Below the pieces are notes generated by a model that was given only the letters and a program-made list of their open reading frames with translations, ran no database searches and was not told the origin of the DNA. The translations under genes and the position numbers were made by a program. From Streptomyces sp. PsTaAH-137 (GTDB lineage Bacteria > Actinomycetota > Actinomycetes > Streptomycetales > Streptomycetaceae), in the NCBI RefSeq assembly GCF_003259365.1, contig NZ_QLLY01000014.1:66199-130198 (forward strand): a stretch of 64,000 bases of DNA. Reading direction: 5' to 3'. Position 1 is the first letter of the stretch. Every line of letters starts with the position of its first letter. Shown here one piece after another: positions 15,734 to 23,884 of the stretch.

Positions 15734-15993
15734 GTGGAAGGGCCCAAAGTCCTTTATCTCGAACGTTTGGGCTGGGCTCCACCCCATGGAAGTACGGCTG
15801 TGACCTAGCCGACACCGAGGAATCAAAAAAAACTTTCCTGAAGGGGTTGTATCCGCCGCCGAGGTTTGCGAATCTCTACATGGCGCTCGGGACGGCCCGC
15901 AACATCGGCCCCACAGAGAGCCCGAATCCCCTCCTCAAAGCAACGGACCACCGTCGCGTATGTGACGTTCGGCCCTTCACTTGTTGAGGGATT

Positions 15994-16009
15994 CGTGAAA
16001 GCGTTCACA
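15994..16009. promoter_or_regulatory. Crp-like palindrome upstream of wblE
   Basis: CGTGAAAGCGTTCACA contains GTGA-N6-TCACA, one base from the TGTGA-N6-TCACA consensus of Crp proteins. It lies 44-59 bp before the wblE ATG. The 15734-16052 gap also contains an eight-to-nine A run (15825-15832) but no gene. Confidence 0.35.
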
Positions 16010-16052
16010 TTCACAAGCAACCTGCACGTAATACCAAGGAGAGGTAGCAGCC

Positions 16053-16310
16053 ATGGACTGGCGTCACAACGCCGTTTGCCGCGAGGAAGACCCCGAGCTC
16101 TTCTTCCCCATCGGCAACACCGGTCCTGCGCTGCTGCAGATCGAGGAAGCCAAGGCCGTCTGCCGCCGCTGCCCCGTCATGGAGCAGTGCCTGCAGTGGG
16201 CGCTCGAGTCCGGCCAGGACTCCGGCGTCTGGGGTGGCCTCAGCGAGGACGAGCGCCGCGCGATGAAGCGCCGCGCCGCTCGCAACCGGGCCCGTCAGGC
16301 CTCCGCCTGA
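16053..16310 (+). CDS. wblE: WhiB-like iron-sulfur regulator WblE
   Basis: 85 residues. The four iron-sulfur cysteines are C9, C37, C40 and C46 (C-x2-C-x5-C), followed by the GVWGGLSEDERR turn and a basic C-terminus (KRRAARNRARQ) that contacts DNA. WhiB-like proteins hold a [4Fe-4S] cluster and act with the principal sigma factor. A clear AGGAGAGG precedes the ATG. Synteny and length identify it as WblE, the homologue of mycobacterial WhiB1. The gene is monocistronic with its own terminator. Confidence 0.93.
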   Translation: MDWRHNAVCREEDPELFFPIGNTGPALLQIEEAKAVCRRCPVMEQCLQWALESGQDSGVWGGLSEDERRAMKRRAARNRARQASA

Positions 16311-16448
16311 TTCCCCACCCCTTCACGAGCCTGAGCCCGGCGGCGCGTACAGCGAGTACGCATCTCCCGCCCCCGAGCCGCAGCGCGCAGTACCCCCGAT
16401 GCTCCCCCCAGGCTCAGCCCGGGACATGACCCGAGCACGCGAGTATGG

Positions 16449-16477
16449 AGCCCCGAACCGTATCCCGGTTCGGGGCT
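16449..16477. terminator. Terminator between wblE and histidine kinase
   Basis: AGCCCCGAACCG (16449-16460) pairs perfectly with CGGTTCGGGGCT (16466-16477), 5-nt loop, between convergent genes. Confidence 0.85.
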
Positions 16478-16516
16478 CTCTGCTGTCTGCGTCTGTTTGT
16501 GTGCGTCCGCGCGGTC

Positions 16517-17983
16517 CTACTTCTGGGAGCGCACGGGGATGTCGAGGATGACCTGGGTGCCGCGCTCGGGTGCGGGCACCATGTCGAACGTTCCGCCCAA
16601 CTCGCCCTCCACCAAGGTGCGTACGATCTGCAGGCCCAGGTTGCCGGCCCGCTTCGGGTCGAAGTTCTCGGGCAGGCCGACACCGTCGTCCTGGACCGTG
16701 ATCAGCAGGCGGGTCTCCTTGCTCGTACCGCCGCGCACCGCCGAGACCTCGACCGTTCCGGTGTCGCCCTGGCGGTAGCCGTGCTCAAGTGCGTTCTGCA
16801 GCACCTCGGTCAGGACCATGGAGAGCGGCGTCGCCACCTCGGCGTCGAGGATGCCGAAGCGGCCGGTGCGGCGGCCGGTCACCTGGCCCGGGGAGATCTC
16901 CGCCACCATCGCGAGCACCCGGTCGGCGATCTCGTCGAACTCCACGCGCTCGTCCAGGTTCTGGGACAGCGTCTCGTGCACGATCGCGATGGAGCCCACG
17001 CGCCGGACCGCTTCTTCGAGCGCTTCGCGCCCCCGGTCCGACTCGATGCGCCGGGCCTGGAGACGCAGCAGCGCGGCGACGGTCTGGAGATTGTTCTTCA
17101 CCCGGTGGTGGATCTCCCGGATGGTGGCGTCCTTGGTGATCAACTCGCGCTCTCGGCGCCGCAGTTCGGTGACGTCCCGCAGGAGGACCAGGGATCCGAT
17201 GCGGGTGCCCTTGGGCTTGAGCGGGATCGCCCGCAGCTGGATCGATCCCTCCTCGCCCTCGATCTCGAACTCGCGCGGGGCCCAGCCGCTGGCGACCTTG
17301 GCCAGCGCCTCGTCCACCGGGCCGCGGGACGGCGCCAGTTCGGCGGTCGTGCTGCCGAGGTGATGGCCGACCAGATCGGCCTGGAAGCCCAACCGGTGGT
17401 AGGCGGACAGGGCGTTGGGGGACGCGTACTGGACGACGCCGTCGGCGTCGAGCCGGATCAGACCGTCGCCGACGCGCGGCGACGCGTCCATGTCGACCTG
17501 CTGCCCAGGGAACGGAAACGATCCGGCGGCGATCATCTGGGCGAGGTCGGACGCCGACTGGAGATAGGTCAGCTCCAGCCGGGAGGGGGTCCGGACCGTC
17601 AGCAGGTTGGTGTTCCGGGCGATGACCCCGAGGACTCGCCCTTCCCTGCGTACGGGGATGGACTCGACCCGGACCGGGACCTCCTCGCGCCACTCGGGGT
17701 CGCCCTCGCGCACGATGCGGCCCTCGTCGAGCGCGGCGTCCAGCATCGGGCGGCGGCCGCGCGGCACCAGGTGGCCGACCATGTCGTCCTGGTAGGACGT
17801 CGGGCCGGTGTTGGGGCGCATCTGCGCGACGGAGACGTACCGCGTGCCGTCGTGCGTGGGGACCCACAGCACGAGGTCGGCGAAGGAGAGGTCGGAGAGC
17901 AACTGCCACTCCGAGACCAGCAGGTGGAGCCACTCGAGGTCGGAGTCACCGAGGGCGGTGTGCTGGCGTACGAGATCGTTCAT
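16517..17983 (-). CDS. PdtaS-like sensor histidine kinase (GAF-PAS-HisKA_2)
   Basis: 488 residues from the ATG at 17983. The N-terminal GAF-like domain (about 1-145) is followed by a PAS domain (about 165-280, GLIRLDADGVVQYASPNALS). Then comes the HisKA_2 dimerisation helix with phospho-acceptor His in REIHHRVKNNLQTV and a HATPase domain (NALEHGYRQG, DDGVGLPENF). It is cytosolic with no membrane span, like mycobacterial PdtaS, whose partner PdtaR is an ANTAR-type antiterminator; no response regulator gene is adjacent. A DasR-type operator lies about 250 bp upstream. Confidence 0.9.
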   Translation of the reverse strand: MNDLVRQHTALGDSDLEWLHLLVSEWQLLSDLSFADLVLWVPTHDGTRYVSVAQMRPNTGPTSYQDDMVGHLVPRGRRPMLDAALDEGRIVREGDPEWREEVPVRVESIPVRREGRVLGVIARNTNLLTVRTPSRLELTYLQSASDLAQMIAAGSFPFPGQQVDMDASPRVGDGLIRLDADGVVQYASPNALSAYHRLGFQADLVGHHLGSTTAELAPSRGPVDEALAKVASGWAPREFEIEGEEGSIQLRAIPLKPKGTRIGSLVLLRDVTELRRRERELITKDATIREIHHRVKNNLQTVAALLRLQARRIESDRGREALEEAVRRVGSIAIVHETLSQNLDERVEFDEIADRVLAMVAEISPGQVTGRRTGRFGILDAEVATPLSMVLTEVLQNALEHGYRQGDTGTVEVSAVRGGTSKETRLLITVQDDGVGLPENFDPKRAGNLGLQIVRTLVEGELGGTFDMVPAPERGTQVILDIPVRSQK

Positions 17984-18229
17984 GGAGGGCACCAGGCGAG
18001 CGTACCTGCCGGTCGGGAACGGCCCGAACGGTCCCGAAAAGACCGACGAGCCGCGGCGCCGGGGGTCGGGACCCTCAACCCGTTCCCTGGCACCGCAGCC
18101 CTTCAGGTGCATCGGCTGCCAGGTGTGCGGTGCCCGGCGCCGATCGAGGAGCCGACGCAGTCAGGGCAGAGAGCGGCGGGTCCTCTGTCCGTCCTCCTGT
18201 GCGGGGAGGGCGGAGGTCTCGTTGTGCAT

Positions 18230-18245
18230 TGTGGACTAGACCATT
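18230..18245. promoter_or_regulatory. DasR-responsive element (dre) upstream of the histidine kinase
   Basis: TGTGGACTAGACCATT matches 12 of 16 positions of ACTGGTCTAGACCAGT and shares its first 14 bases exactly with the site upstream of dasR at 26556. It lies in the 17984-18319 gap, which holds no gene, between the 3' end of a tetR gene and the kinase start. Confidence 0.65.
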
Positions 18246-18319
18246 CTCCGATGTCCATGCATCGGCCGAGGATTGTTGTCGTCTCTTCCTACGACATCCA
18301 CCGGCCTGCGCGCCCACGG

Positions 18320-18961
18320 TTACTCCAACGTACGTCCTTCACCACGCGCACCGGAATACATGGGTTCAATCCCGGGCCAGACCGCCATCGCCAGGGCGGC
18401 GACGGCTTCGAGGTCGGCCCGGCTCGCGCCGTCGCGGGCCTGCTGGGACATGCCCTGGAAGACGGCGGCGAAGCAGCGGGCCAGCGCGGCGGTGTCCGTG
18501 CCCTCGGGCAGCTCCCCCGCGGCGACGCCCTGGCGCAGCCGGTCGGCGATGGCGGCGACGGTGCCGGAGCGCCGCTCGCGCAGGGCCTGCTCGACCTCGG
18601 GGGTGGTGCAGTTCGTCGCGGCGTGGAGGACCAGGCAGCCGTGCGGGAGCGCGGGGTCGGTGAACGCGTCGGCCGCCTCCCGCAGCAGCCGCTCGATCGC
18701 GCCGCGGGCCGTCGGCTCCTCGGCGAGGGCACGGTCGGGGCCGGCGCCGTGCGTGGTGTCGTAGACCCGCACGACCTCCTCGAACAGGGTGCGCTTGTCG
18801 CCGAACGCGGCATAGAGGCTCGGGGCGCCGATGCCCATCTCGCGGGTCAGGTCGGAGACCGAGGTCGCCTCGTACCCGTGCTCCCAGAAGGCGCGCAGGG
18901 CCTTCTCCAGAGCGGTGTCCCGGTCGAAGGAGCGGGGCCGCCCACGCTGCTTGGTCACCAT
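18320..18961 (-). CDS. TetR-family transcriptional regulator
   Basis: 213 residues. N-terminal GRPRSFDRDTALEKALRAFW with helix-turn-helix TSVSDLTREMGIGAPSLYAAFGDK, then an all-helical ligand domain. Regulators with this N-terminus often control a divergent oxidoreductase. Here the divergent side (18962-19070) has promoter-like sequence and an AAGGAGG at 19042 but no gene before the end of the SIS gene, suggesting a lost partner. CACTAG occurs twice in that gap and may be an operator half-site. Confidence 0.88.
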   Translation of the reverse strand: MVTKQRGRPRSFDRDTALEKALRAFWEHGYEATSVSDLTREMGIGAPSLYAAFGDKRTLFEEVVRVYDTTHGAGPDRALAEEPTARGAIERLLREAADAFTDPALPHGCLVLHAATNCTTPEVEQALRERRSGTVAAIADRLRQGVAAGELPEGTDTAALARCFAAVFQGMSQQARDGASRADLEAVAALAMAVWPGIEPMYSGARGEGRTLE

Positions 18962-19070
18962 GGAGTGAATTCTATAGCGCCCACTAGAAAACTGGACAGG
19001 GGCTGCGCTACGGTCATTTCACTAGCGATCGATACAGATAGGAAGGAGGCACGGGCGGGGCGGGGAACGG

Positions 19071-20135
19071 CTATCGGGTCTCGGTGACCTTGGCGAGGGC
19101 GCGCGGGGCGTCCGGGTCCTGGCCGCGGGCGATCGTCACCTCGTAGGCGAGCAGTTGCAGCGGCAGGATCTCCAGGACGGGCTGCACCTCCTCCGCCACC
19201 CCGGCGGTGGGCAGCACGAACCCGGCGGAGGCCTGGGCGACCTGGATCTCGGGGCCGACGACCATCAGGTCGGCGCCGCGGCCGCGCAGCCGGTCGAGGA
19301 CGGGCTGGAGGGCGAGCCCGCCCTGACCGTCGGTGACCACGGCGATGACCGGGGAGATGTTGTCGACCATGGCGAGGGGGCCGTGCAGCAGGTCGGCACC
19401 GGAGTAGGAGAGGGCGGGGATGTAGCTGGTCTCCATCAGTTTGAGGGCCGCTTCTTTGGCGGTCGGGTAGCCATAGCCACGGGAGGTGATGACCATGCGT
19501 CCGGCGAAGCGGTAGCGGGAGGCGAGGGTGCGGACCTCGTCCTGCCGGGTGAGCAGTTCGGCGGCGAGATCGGGCAGGACGGCGGCCACCGTCGAGCCGT
19601 CGGCGCCGCGCAGCCCCTCCACGAAGAGGTAGAGCGCGAGCAGGGACGCGGTGTACGTCTTCGTCGCGGGCAGCGCCTTCTCCGGCCCGGCCATGATGTC
19701 GATGTGGTGCTCGGAGACGGCGGCGAGCGGGGAGTCCGGGTTGTTGGTCACGGCGAGGGTGATCGCGCCGGCCTCGCGGGCCGCCTTCGTCGAGGCGACG
19801 AGATCGGGCGAGCCGCCCGACTGGCTGACCGTGATGACGAGGACGTCACGCAGATCGGGCCGGGCGCCGTAGGCCGTCGTGGTGGACATGGAGGCGAGAC
19901 CGCAGGGCAGGCCGAGCCGGATCTCCAGGAGGTACTTGGCGTAGAGGGCGGCGTTGTCCGAGGTGCCGCGGGCGGTGAGGAGGACGAAGCGGGGGGCGCG
20001 GGCAGCCACCTGGCGAGCCACGTCCTGGATGCGCGCGGCGCCGGTGCCGAGGAGGCGCCGCAGGACGTCGGGCTGCTCACGGATCTCGCGGGCCATGATC
20101 CGGCCGGGCCGTTCCTGCTCGGGGGCGGCGGTCAT
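19071..20135 (-). CDS. Double-SIS-domain sugar isomerase/deaminase-like protein
   Basis: 354 residues with ATG at 20135 chosen (GAGG 8 nt upstream; an earlier start at 20171 is possible). Two SIS domains: FVLLTARGTSDNAALYAKYL and TVSQSGGSPDLVASTKAA in the first, GRMVITSRGYGYPTAKEAAL and EALLHGP-like LLHGPLAMV in the second. This is the isomerase half of GlmS without the glutaminase domain, as in NagB-II glucosamine-6-phosphate deaminases or AgaS. Divergent from nagB across a gap with a DasR site, it probably acts on an aminosugar phosphate. Confidence 0.85.
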   Translation of the reverse strand: MTAAPEQERPGRIMAREIREQPDVLRRLLGTGAARIQDVARQVAARAPRFVLLTARGTSDNAALYAKYLLEIRLGLPCGLASMSTTTAYGARPDLRDVLVITVSQSGGSPDLVASTKAAREAGAITLAVTNNPDSPLAAVSEHHIDIMAGPEKALPATKTYTASLLALYLFVEGLRGADGSTVAAVLPDLAAELLTRQDEVRTLASRYRFAGRMVITSRGYGYPTAKEAALKLMETSYIPALSYSGADLLHGPLAMVDNISPVIAVVTDGQGGLALQPVLDRLRGRGADLMVVGPEIQVAQASAGFVLPTAGVAEEVQPVLEILPLQLLAYEVTIARGQDPDAPRALAKVTETR

Positions 20136-20387
20136 TCGGGTCACCTCGGGTGGGTCGGCACGGCCTGACACCTTCCACTGTGGCCGCCCCCGGCGCCCGG
20201 CGCCCAGCGAAGCGGGGTCCGGGCCGACGAGGTGGGGCCATCAGGTGCGAAACCAGCGGGCGCGGCGGGCCCGGCGGGCGCGGGCCAGCAGGACGGACCT
20301 CTCCGAGGTGCCGAGCCCCGGCGCAGCGCCGAGCATGGTCGGAGCGGGTCCGTGGAGGGCCTGACCGGCAGGGCTCTGCTCTGCTAG

Positions 20388-20403
20388 ATTGGTCTATACC
20401 ACA
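20388..20403. promoter_or_regulatory. DasR-responsive element upstream of nagB
   Basis: ATTGGTCTATACCACA has the core TGGTCTATACCA, one base from a perfect palindrome, about 50 bp before the nagB GTG. It could also influence the divergent SIS gene. The remainder of 20136-20451 shows no gene. Confidence 0.8.
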
Positions 20404-20451
20404 TGAACTCCGGTTCCCCGTGTCCCCTCTGACCAGAACGGCAGGCCCTCC

Positions 20452-21237
20452 GTGGAAGTTGTGATCGTTCCGGACGCCAAGGCAGGTGGCGAGCTGATCG
20501 CCGAGGCCATGGCCCAGCTGCTGCGGCGCAAGCCCGACGCGTTGCTCGGCGTGGCCACCGGCTCGACCCCGCTGCCCATCTACCAGGCGCTGACGGCGAA
20601 GGTCGGCGGTGGCGAGGTCGACGCGTCCCGGGCGCGCATCGCCCAGCTCGACGAGTACGTGGGGCTGCCGACCGGACACCCCGAGTCCTACCGGGCGACG
20701 GTGCTGCGCGAGGTCGTGCAGCCGCTCGGGCTCGGCGAGGAGTCCTTCATCGGCCCGGACGGCAGCGCCGAGGACGTGCAGGCGGCCTGCGCGGCGTACG
20801 ACAAGGCGCTTCAGGAGGCCGGGGGTGTCGATCTCCAGCTGCTCGGGATCGGGACCGACGGGCACATCGGGTTCAACGAGCCGTGTTCGTCGATCGCGTC
20901 GCGGACCCGGATCAAGACGCTGACCGAGCAGACCATCGCGGACAACGCGCGGTTCTTCGACGGCGACCTCAGCCAGGTGCCCCGGCACGTCATCACGCAG
21001 GGCATCGGGACCATCCTCGAAGCCCGTCACCTGGTGCTGCTCGCGACCGGTGAGGGCAAGGCCGACGCGGTCGCCGCCACGGTCGAGGGGCCCGTCGCCT
21101 CGGTGGTGCCCGCCTCCGCGCTGCAGTTGCACCCGCATGCGACCGTCGTCGTGGACGAGGCCGCCGCGTCCAAGTTGAAGCTCGCGGACTATTTCCGGCA
21201 CACGTATGCCAACAAGCCTTCGTGGCAGGGGCTTTAG
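20452..21237 (+). CDS. nagB: Glucosamine-6-phosphate deaminase
   Basis: 261 residues, GTG start. Converts glucosamine-6-phosphate to fructose-6-phosphate and ammonia, the last step feeding N-acetylglucosamine carbon into glycolysis. Typical motifs: VVIVPDAKAGGELIAE, LGVATGSTPLPIYQAL, RIAQLDEYVGL (catalytic Asp region), LLGIGTDGHIGFNEP (the conserved His/Glu loop). A DasR operator sits upstream, consistent with the known DasR control of nagB, whose substrate glucosamine-6-phosphate is the DasR inducer. It ends in a strong terminator. Confidence 0.96.
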   Translation: MEVVIVPDAKAGGELIAEAMAQLLRRKPDALLGVATGSTPLPIYQALTAKVGGGEVDASRARIAQLDEYVGLPTGHPESYRATVLREVVQPLGLGEESFIGPDGSAEDVQAACAAYDKALQEAGGVDLQLLGIGTDGHIGFNEPCSSIASRTRIKTLTEQTIADNARFFDGDLSQVPRHVITQGIGTILEARHLVLLATGEGKADAVAATVEGPVASVVPASALQLHPHATVVVDEAAASKLKLADYFRHTYANKPSWQGL

Positions 21238-21257
21238 GCTCCGCCTGGACCGGGCGT

Positions 21258-21298
21258 AAAGGTGCCGGCCCCCTTGAGGGGGCCGGCACCTTTTTCTG
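21258..21298 (+). terminator. nagB intrinsic terminator
   Basis: AAAGGTGCCGGCCCCC (21258-21273) pairs perfectly with 21278-21293, loop TTGA, and the T-run extends to TTTTTCTGTT. Confidence 0.95.
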
Positions 21299-21317
21299 TT
21301 TCGTTGTCGGCTGCGGG

Positions 21318-21438
21318 CCGGTGGTGCTTCTCGCGCAGTTCCCCGCGCCCCTGGAAGCGAGCTTCGCTCGCCCAGGGGGAAGCTGCGCGTAGCGCATGCT
21401 TCAGGGGCGCGGGGAACTGCGCGACCAGCCCCCACCGG
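21318..21438. repeat. Fold-back repeat element, copy 1
   Basis: An inverted copy (CGCGCAGTTCCCCGCGCCCC, within 21318-21353) and a direct copy (GGGGCGCGGGGAACTGCGCG, within 21402-21438) flank two small hairpins: GCGAGC-TTC-GCTCGC and GAAGCTGCGC-GTA-GCGCATGCTTC. It lies between the convergent ends of nagB and the GH3 gene. Confidence 0.85.
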
Positions 21439-21466
21439 GCCGCAGCCGAGAGTCGACCGGTCGGGG

Positions 21467-22960
21467 CTAGGCCCCCACGATCACCTCGGCGGCAGCCGTG
21501 CCGCAGACTCGGGCCGCGCCGTGCGTGGCGATGTGGAGCGCGCCGCGCGGGGTGGCCTGGGGGACGCCCATCTCCACGACCACGGTGTCGGGCCGCGCCG
21601 CCAGCAGGGTGTCGACGGCGGCCGCCATCCACCCGTGCCGGTGCTCGTCGCGGACGACCGCGATCACGCGCCGCTCCCCCGCGGCGGCGAGCGCCGCGGC
21701 TCCCGCGTCGGCGCCCGTGTAGGAGCCGGTGGTGGTGCCGGGCAGCAGGCGTTCGAGTTCGGCCGCGACACCCCAGGGGGTCTCGTCGCCGACCGCGATG
21801 TTGGCGACCGGGGAGAACGCCGCCACATGGACGGGGGCCCCGGCGGCCGACGGCACGTACCCGGCGGACCGGGTCACCGTCAGCGCGCGGCGGGCCGCGA
21901 CCAGGCCGATCTCCGGGTCGGCGGGCACGCCTCCCGACGTGCCGGCGGCGCCGGAGGTCCAGGCGGCGAGCGAGCGCACCCGGGCGGCGGCGTCGGCGAG
22001 CCGTTCCTCGGCCAGTTCCCCGGACCGTACGGCCGCGACCAGCGCGTCGCTGAGCTGCACCACGGTCTCGTCGTCGGCGAGCCCGCCGCCCACGCAGATC
22101 GCGTCGGCGCCGGCCGCGATGGCGAGGACGCTGCCGCGCTCGATGCCGTACGTGGCGGAGATGGCCTGCATCTCCATGCCGTCGGTGACGATGAGGCCCT
22201 CGTAGCCGAGTTCCTCGCGGAGCAGGCCGGTGAGGATGCGACGGGACAACGTTGCCGGACGCTCGGTGTCGAGCGCCGGGACCAGGATGTGGGCGCTCAT
22301 CACGGCCAGCGAACCGGCCGCGATCGCCGCGCGGAACGGCGCGAGGTCGCGGGTGTGCAGCACGTCCAGGCCGACGTCGATGCGCGGCATGTCGTGGTGC
22401 GAGTCCACCGCGGTGTCGCCGTGCCCGGGGAAGTGCTTGGTGCAGGCGGCGACGCCCGCGGACTGGAGGCCCGAGACGTACGCGGCGGTGTGCCGGGCGA
22501 CGAGGTCGGGGTCGGCGCCGAAGGAGCGGACGCCGATGACCGGATTCTCCGCGTTGGCGTTGACGTCGGCGGACGGCGCCCAGTTGAGGTTGACGCCGCA
22601 TTCGGCGAGGCGGCGGCCCAGTTCGAGGGCGACGGCCCGGGTCAGGTCGGTGTCGTCGACCGCGCCGAGCGCGTGGTTGCCGGGGAAGGACGAGCCGGTG
22701 CGCACCTCGAGGCGGGTGACGTCGCCGCCCTCCTCGTCGATGGCGACCAGGATGTCGTCCCGCTCGGACCGCAGCTGGGCGGTCAGGGCGGCCAGTTGTT
22801 CGGCGGAGGCGATGTTGCGGCCGAACAGGCCCACCGACGCCAGGCCCTCGCCGACCCGGCGCAGCAGCCAGTCGGGCGCGGTCATGCCCGGGAAACCGGG
22901 TTGCAGGACCGTCAGGGCATCCCGCGTGAGGGTGTCCGTACCGTGTGCGAGTGTCGTCAT
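21467..22960 (-). CDS. Glycoside hydrolase family 3 beta-N-acetylhexosaminidase
   Basis: 497 residues. The GH3 N-acetylglucosaminidase signature KHFPGHGDTAVDSHHDMP carries the His-Asp dyad used by NagZ-type enzymes; the nucleophile is Asp in LIVTDGMEMQ. An extra C-terminal domain (about 340-497) follows the barrel. There is no signal peptide, so it hydrolyses imported chitobiose or N-acetylglucosamine glycosides inside the cell. It starts 9 bp after the dasC stop and is the last gene of the das operon, which fits the transporter's substrate. Confidence 0.93.
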   Translation of the reverse strand: MTTLAHGTDTLTRDALTVLQPGFPGMTAPDWLLRRVGEGLASVGLFGRNIASAEQLAALTAQLRSERDDILVAIDEEGGDVTRLEVRTGSSFPGNHALGAVDDTDLTRAVALELGRRLAECGVNLNWAPSADVNANAENPVIGVRSFGADPDLVARHTAAYVSGLQSAGVAACTKHFPGHGDTAVDSHHDMPRIDVGLDVLHTRDLAPFRAAIAAGSLAVMSAHILVPALDTERPATLSRRILTGLLREELGYEGLIVTDGMEMQAISATYGIERGSVLAIAAGADAICVGGGLADDETVVQLSDALVAAVRSGELAEERLADAAARVRSLAAWTSGAAGTSGGVPADPEIGLVAARRALTVTRSAGYVPSAAGAPVHVAAFSPVANIAVGDETPWGVAAELERLLPGTTTGSYTGADAGAAALAAAGERRVIAVVRDEHRHGWMAAAVDTLLAARPDTVVVEMGVPQATPRGALHIATHGAARVCGTAAAEVIVGA

Positions 22961-22969
22961 CAGGTGGCG

Positions 22970-23884
22970 TTATCCCTTCACGGCGCCGGCGGTGAGACCC
23001 GCGGCCATCTTGCGCTGGACGAAGAGGAACAGAACCACGATCGGCACGGCCATCATCGTGGATCCGGCCATCATCGGGGCGTACTCCGTACCGTGCTTCG
23101 TGGTGAAGTTGCCGAGCCAGACCGTGGCCGTCTGGTGCTTCTGGCTCATCAGCATCAGGGCGTACAGGTACTCGTTCCAGGCCTGGATGAAGGCGTAGAC
23201 CGAGGTGGCGACCATGCCGGGGGCGAGCAGCGGGAAGACGACGCGGACGAAGGCGCCGGTGCGGGTGCACCCGTCGACCTGGGCGGCCTCCTCCAGCTCC
23301 TTGGGGATGTTCACGATGAACCCGCGCAGGGTCCACACCGTGAAAGGCAGGATGAAGGTCAGGTACGTGATGACCAGGCCGGAGAGCTTGTCGTACTGAT
23401 CCAGGTCGTTCAGGAGCAGGAAGACCGGGATGATCATGGCGACGAGCGGCACCATCTGCACCGCGAGGATGCCGACGATCACGACCTTGCGGCCGCGGAA
23501 CGCGAACCGCGAGATGGCGAGCGCCGCCAGCATGCCGACGATGATGCCGATGACGACCACGACGAGCGAGACGACGAGGCTGCGGCCGACCGGGCCCCAG
23601 AAGTCCGAGATCTCGAGGGCGCGCTTGAAGTTGTCGAGCGTGAACCCGGTCGGGAACAGGCTCGGGTCCGGGTCGATGGCGTCCTTGGCGGGCTTGAACG
23701 CCGTGTTGACCATCCAGTAGACCGGGAAGCCGACGACGAGGAAGACCAGCAGGCCGACGACGTTCCAGCCGAGCTTGGACTTGCGGCGGCCGCTGTCCGC
23801 GGTGATCGTCACCGGGGCCGCCTTCCCGGGCTTGCCCGGCTTGTTCGGCTTCCCCTGCTGCACAGGGGCGGTGGTGGCGCTCAC
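22970..23884 (-). CDS. dasC: Chitobiose/GlcNAc-oligomer ABC transporter permease DasC
   Basis: 304 residues starting at GTG 23884, which overlaps the dasB stop (GTGA). MalG-type inner-membrane permease with six spans and the EAA loop ELEEAAQVDGCTRTGAFVRV for ATPase contact. The N-terminal 35 residues are Pro/Lys-rich and cytosolic. It pairs with DasB; the known ATPase partner MsiK is encoded elsewhere, and none is in this cluster. Confidence 0.95.
   Translation of the reverse strand: MSATTAPVQQGKPNKPGKPGKAAPVTITADSGRRKSKLGWNVVGLLVFLVVGFPVYWMVNTAFKPAKDAIDPDPSLFPTGFTLDNFKRALEISDFWGPVGRSLVVSLVVVVIGIIVGMLAALAISRFAFRGRKVVIVGILAVQMVPLVAMIIPVFLLLNDLDQYDKLSGLVITYLTFILPFTVWTLRGFIVNIPKELEEAAQVDGCTRTGAFVRVVFPLLAPGMVATSVYAFIQAWNEYLYALMLMSQKHQTATVWLGNFTTKHGTEYAPMMAGSTMMAVPIVVLFLFVQRKMAAGLTAGAVKG

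Noticed and set aside
15819..15848. GGAAT and GTT upstream of wblE as a SigR promoter
   Set aside because: The spacing is 22 nt, not 18-19, so it does not fit the SigR consensus.
16445..19087. 880-residue plus-strand open frame
   Set aside because: It runs antisense through the histidine kinase and TetR genes, has no recognisable domain, and its composition is that of a shadow frame in G+C-rich DNA.
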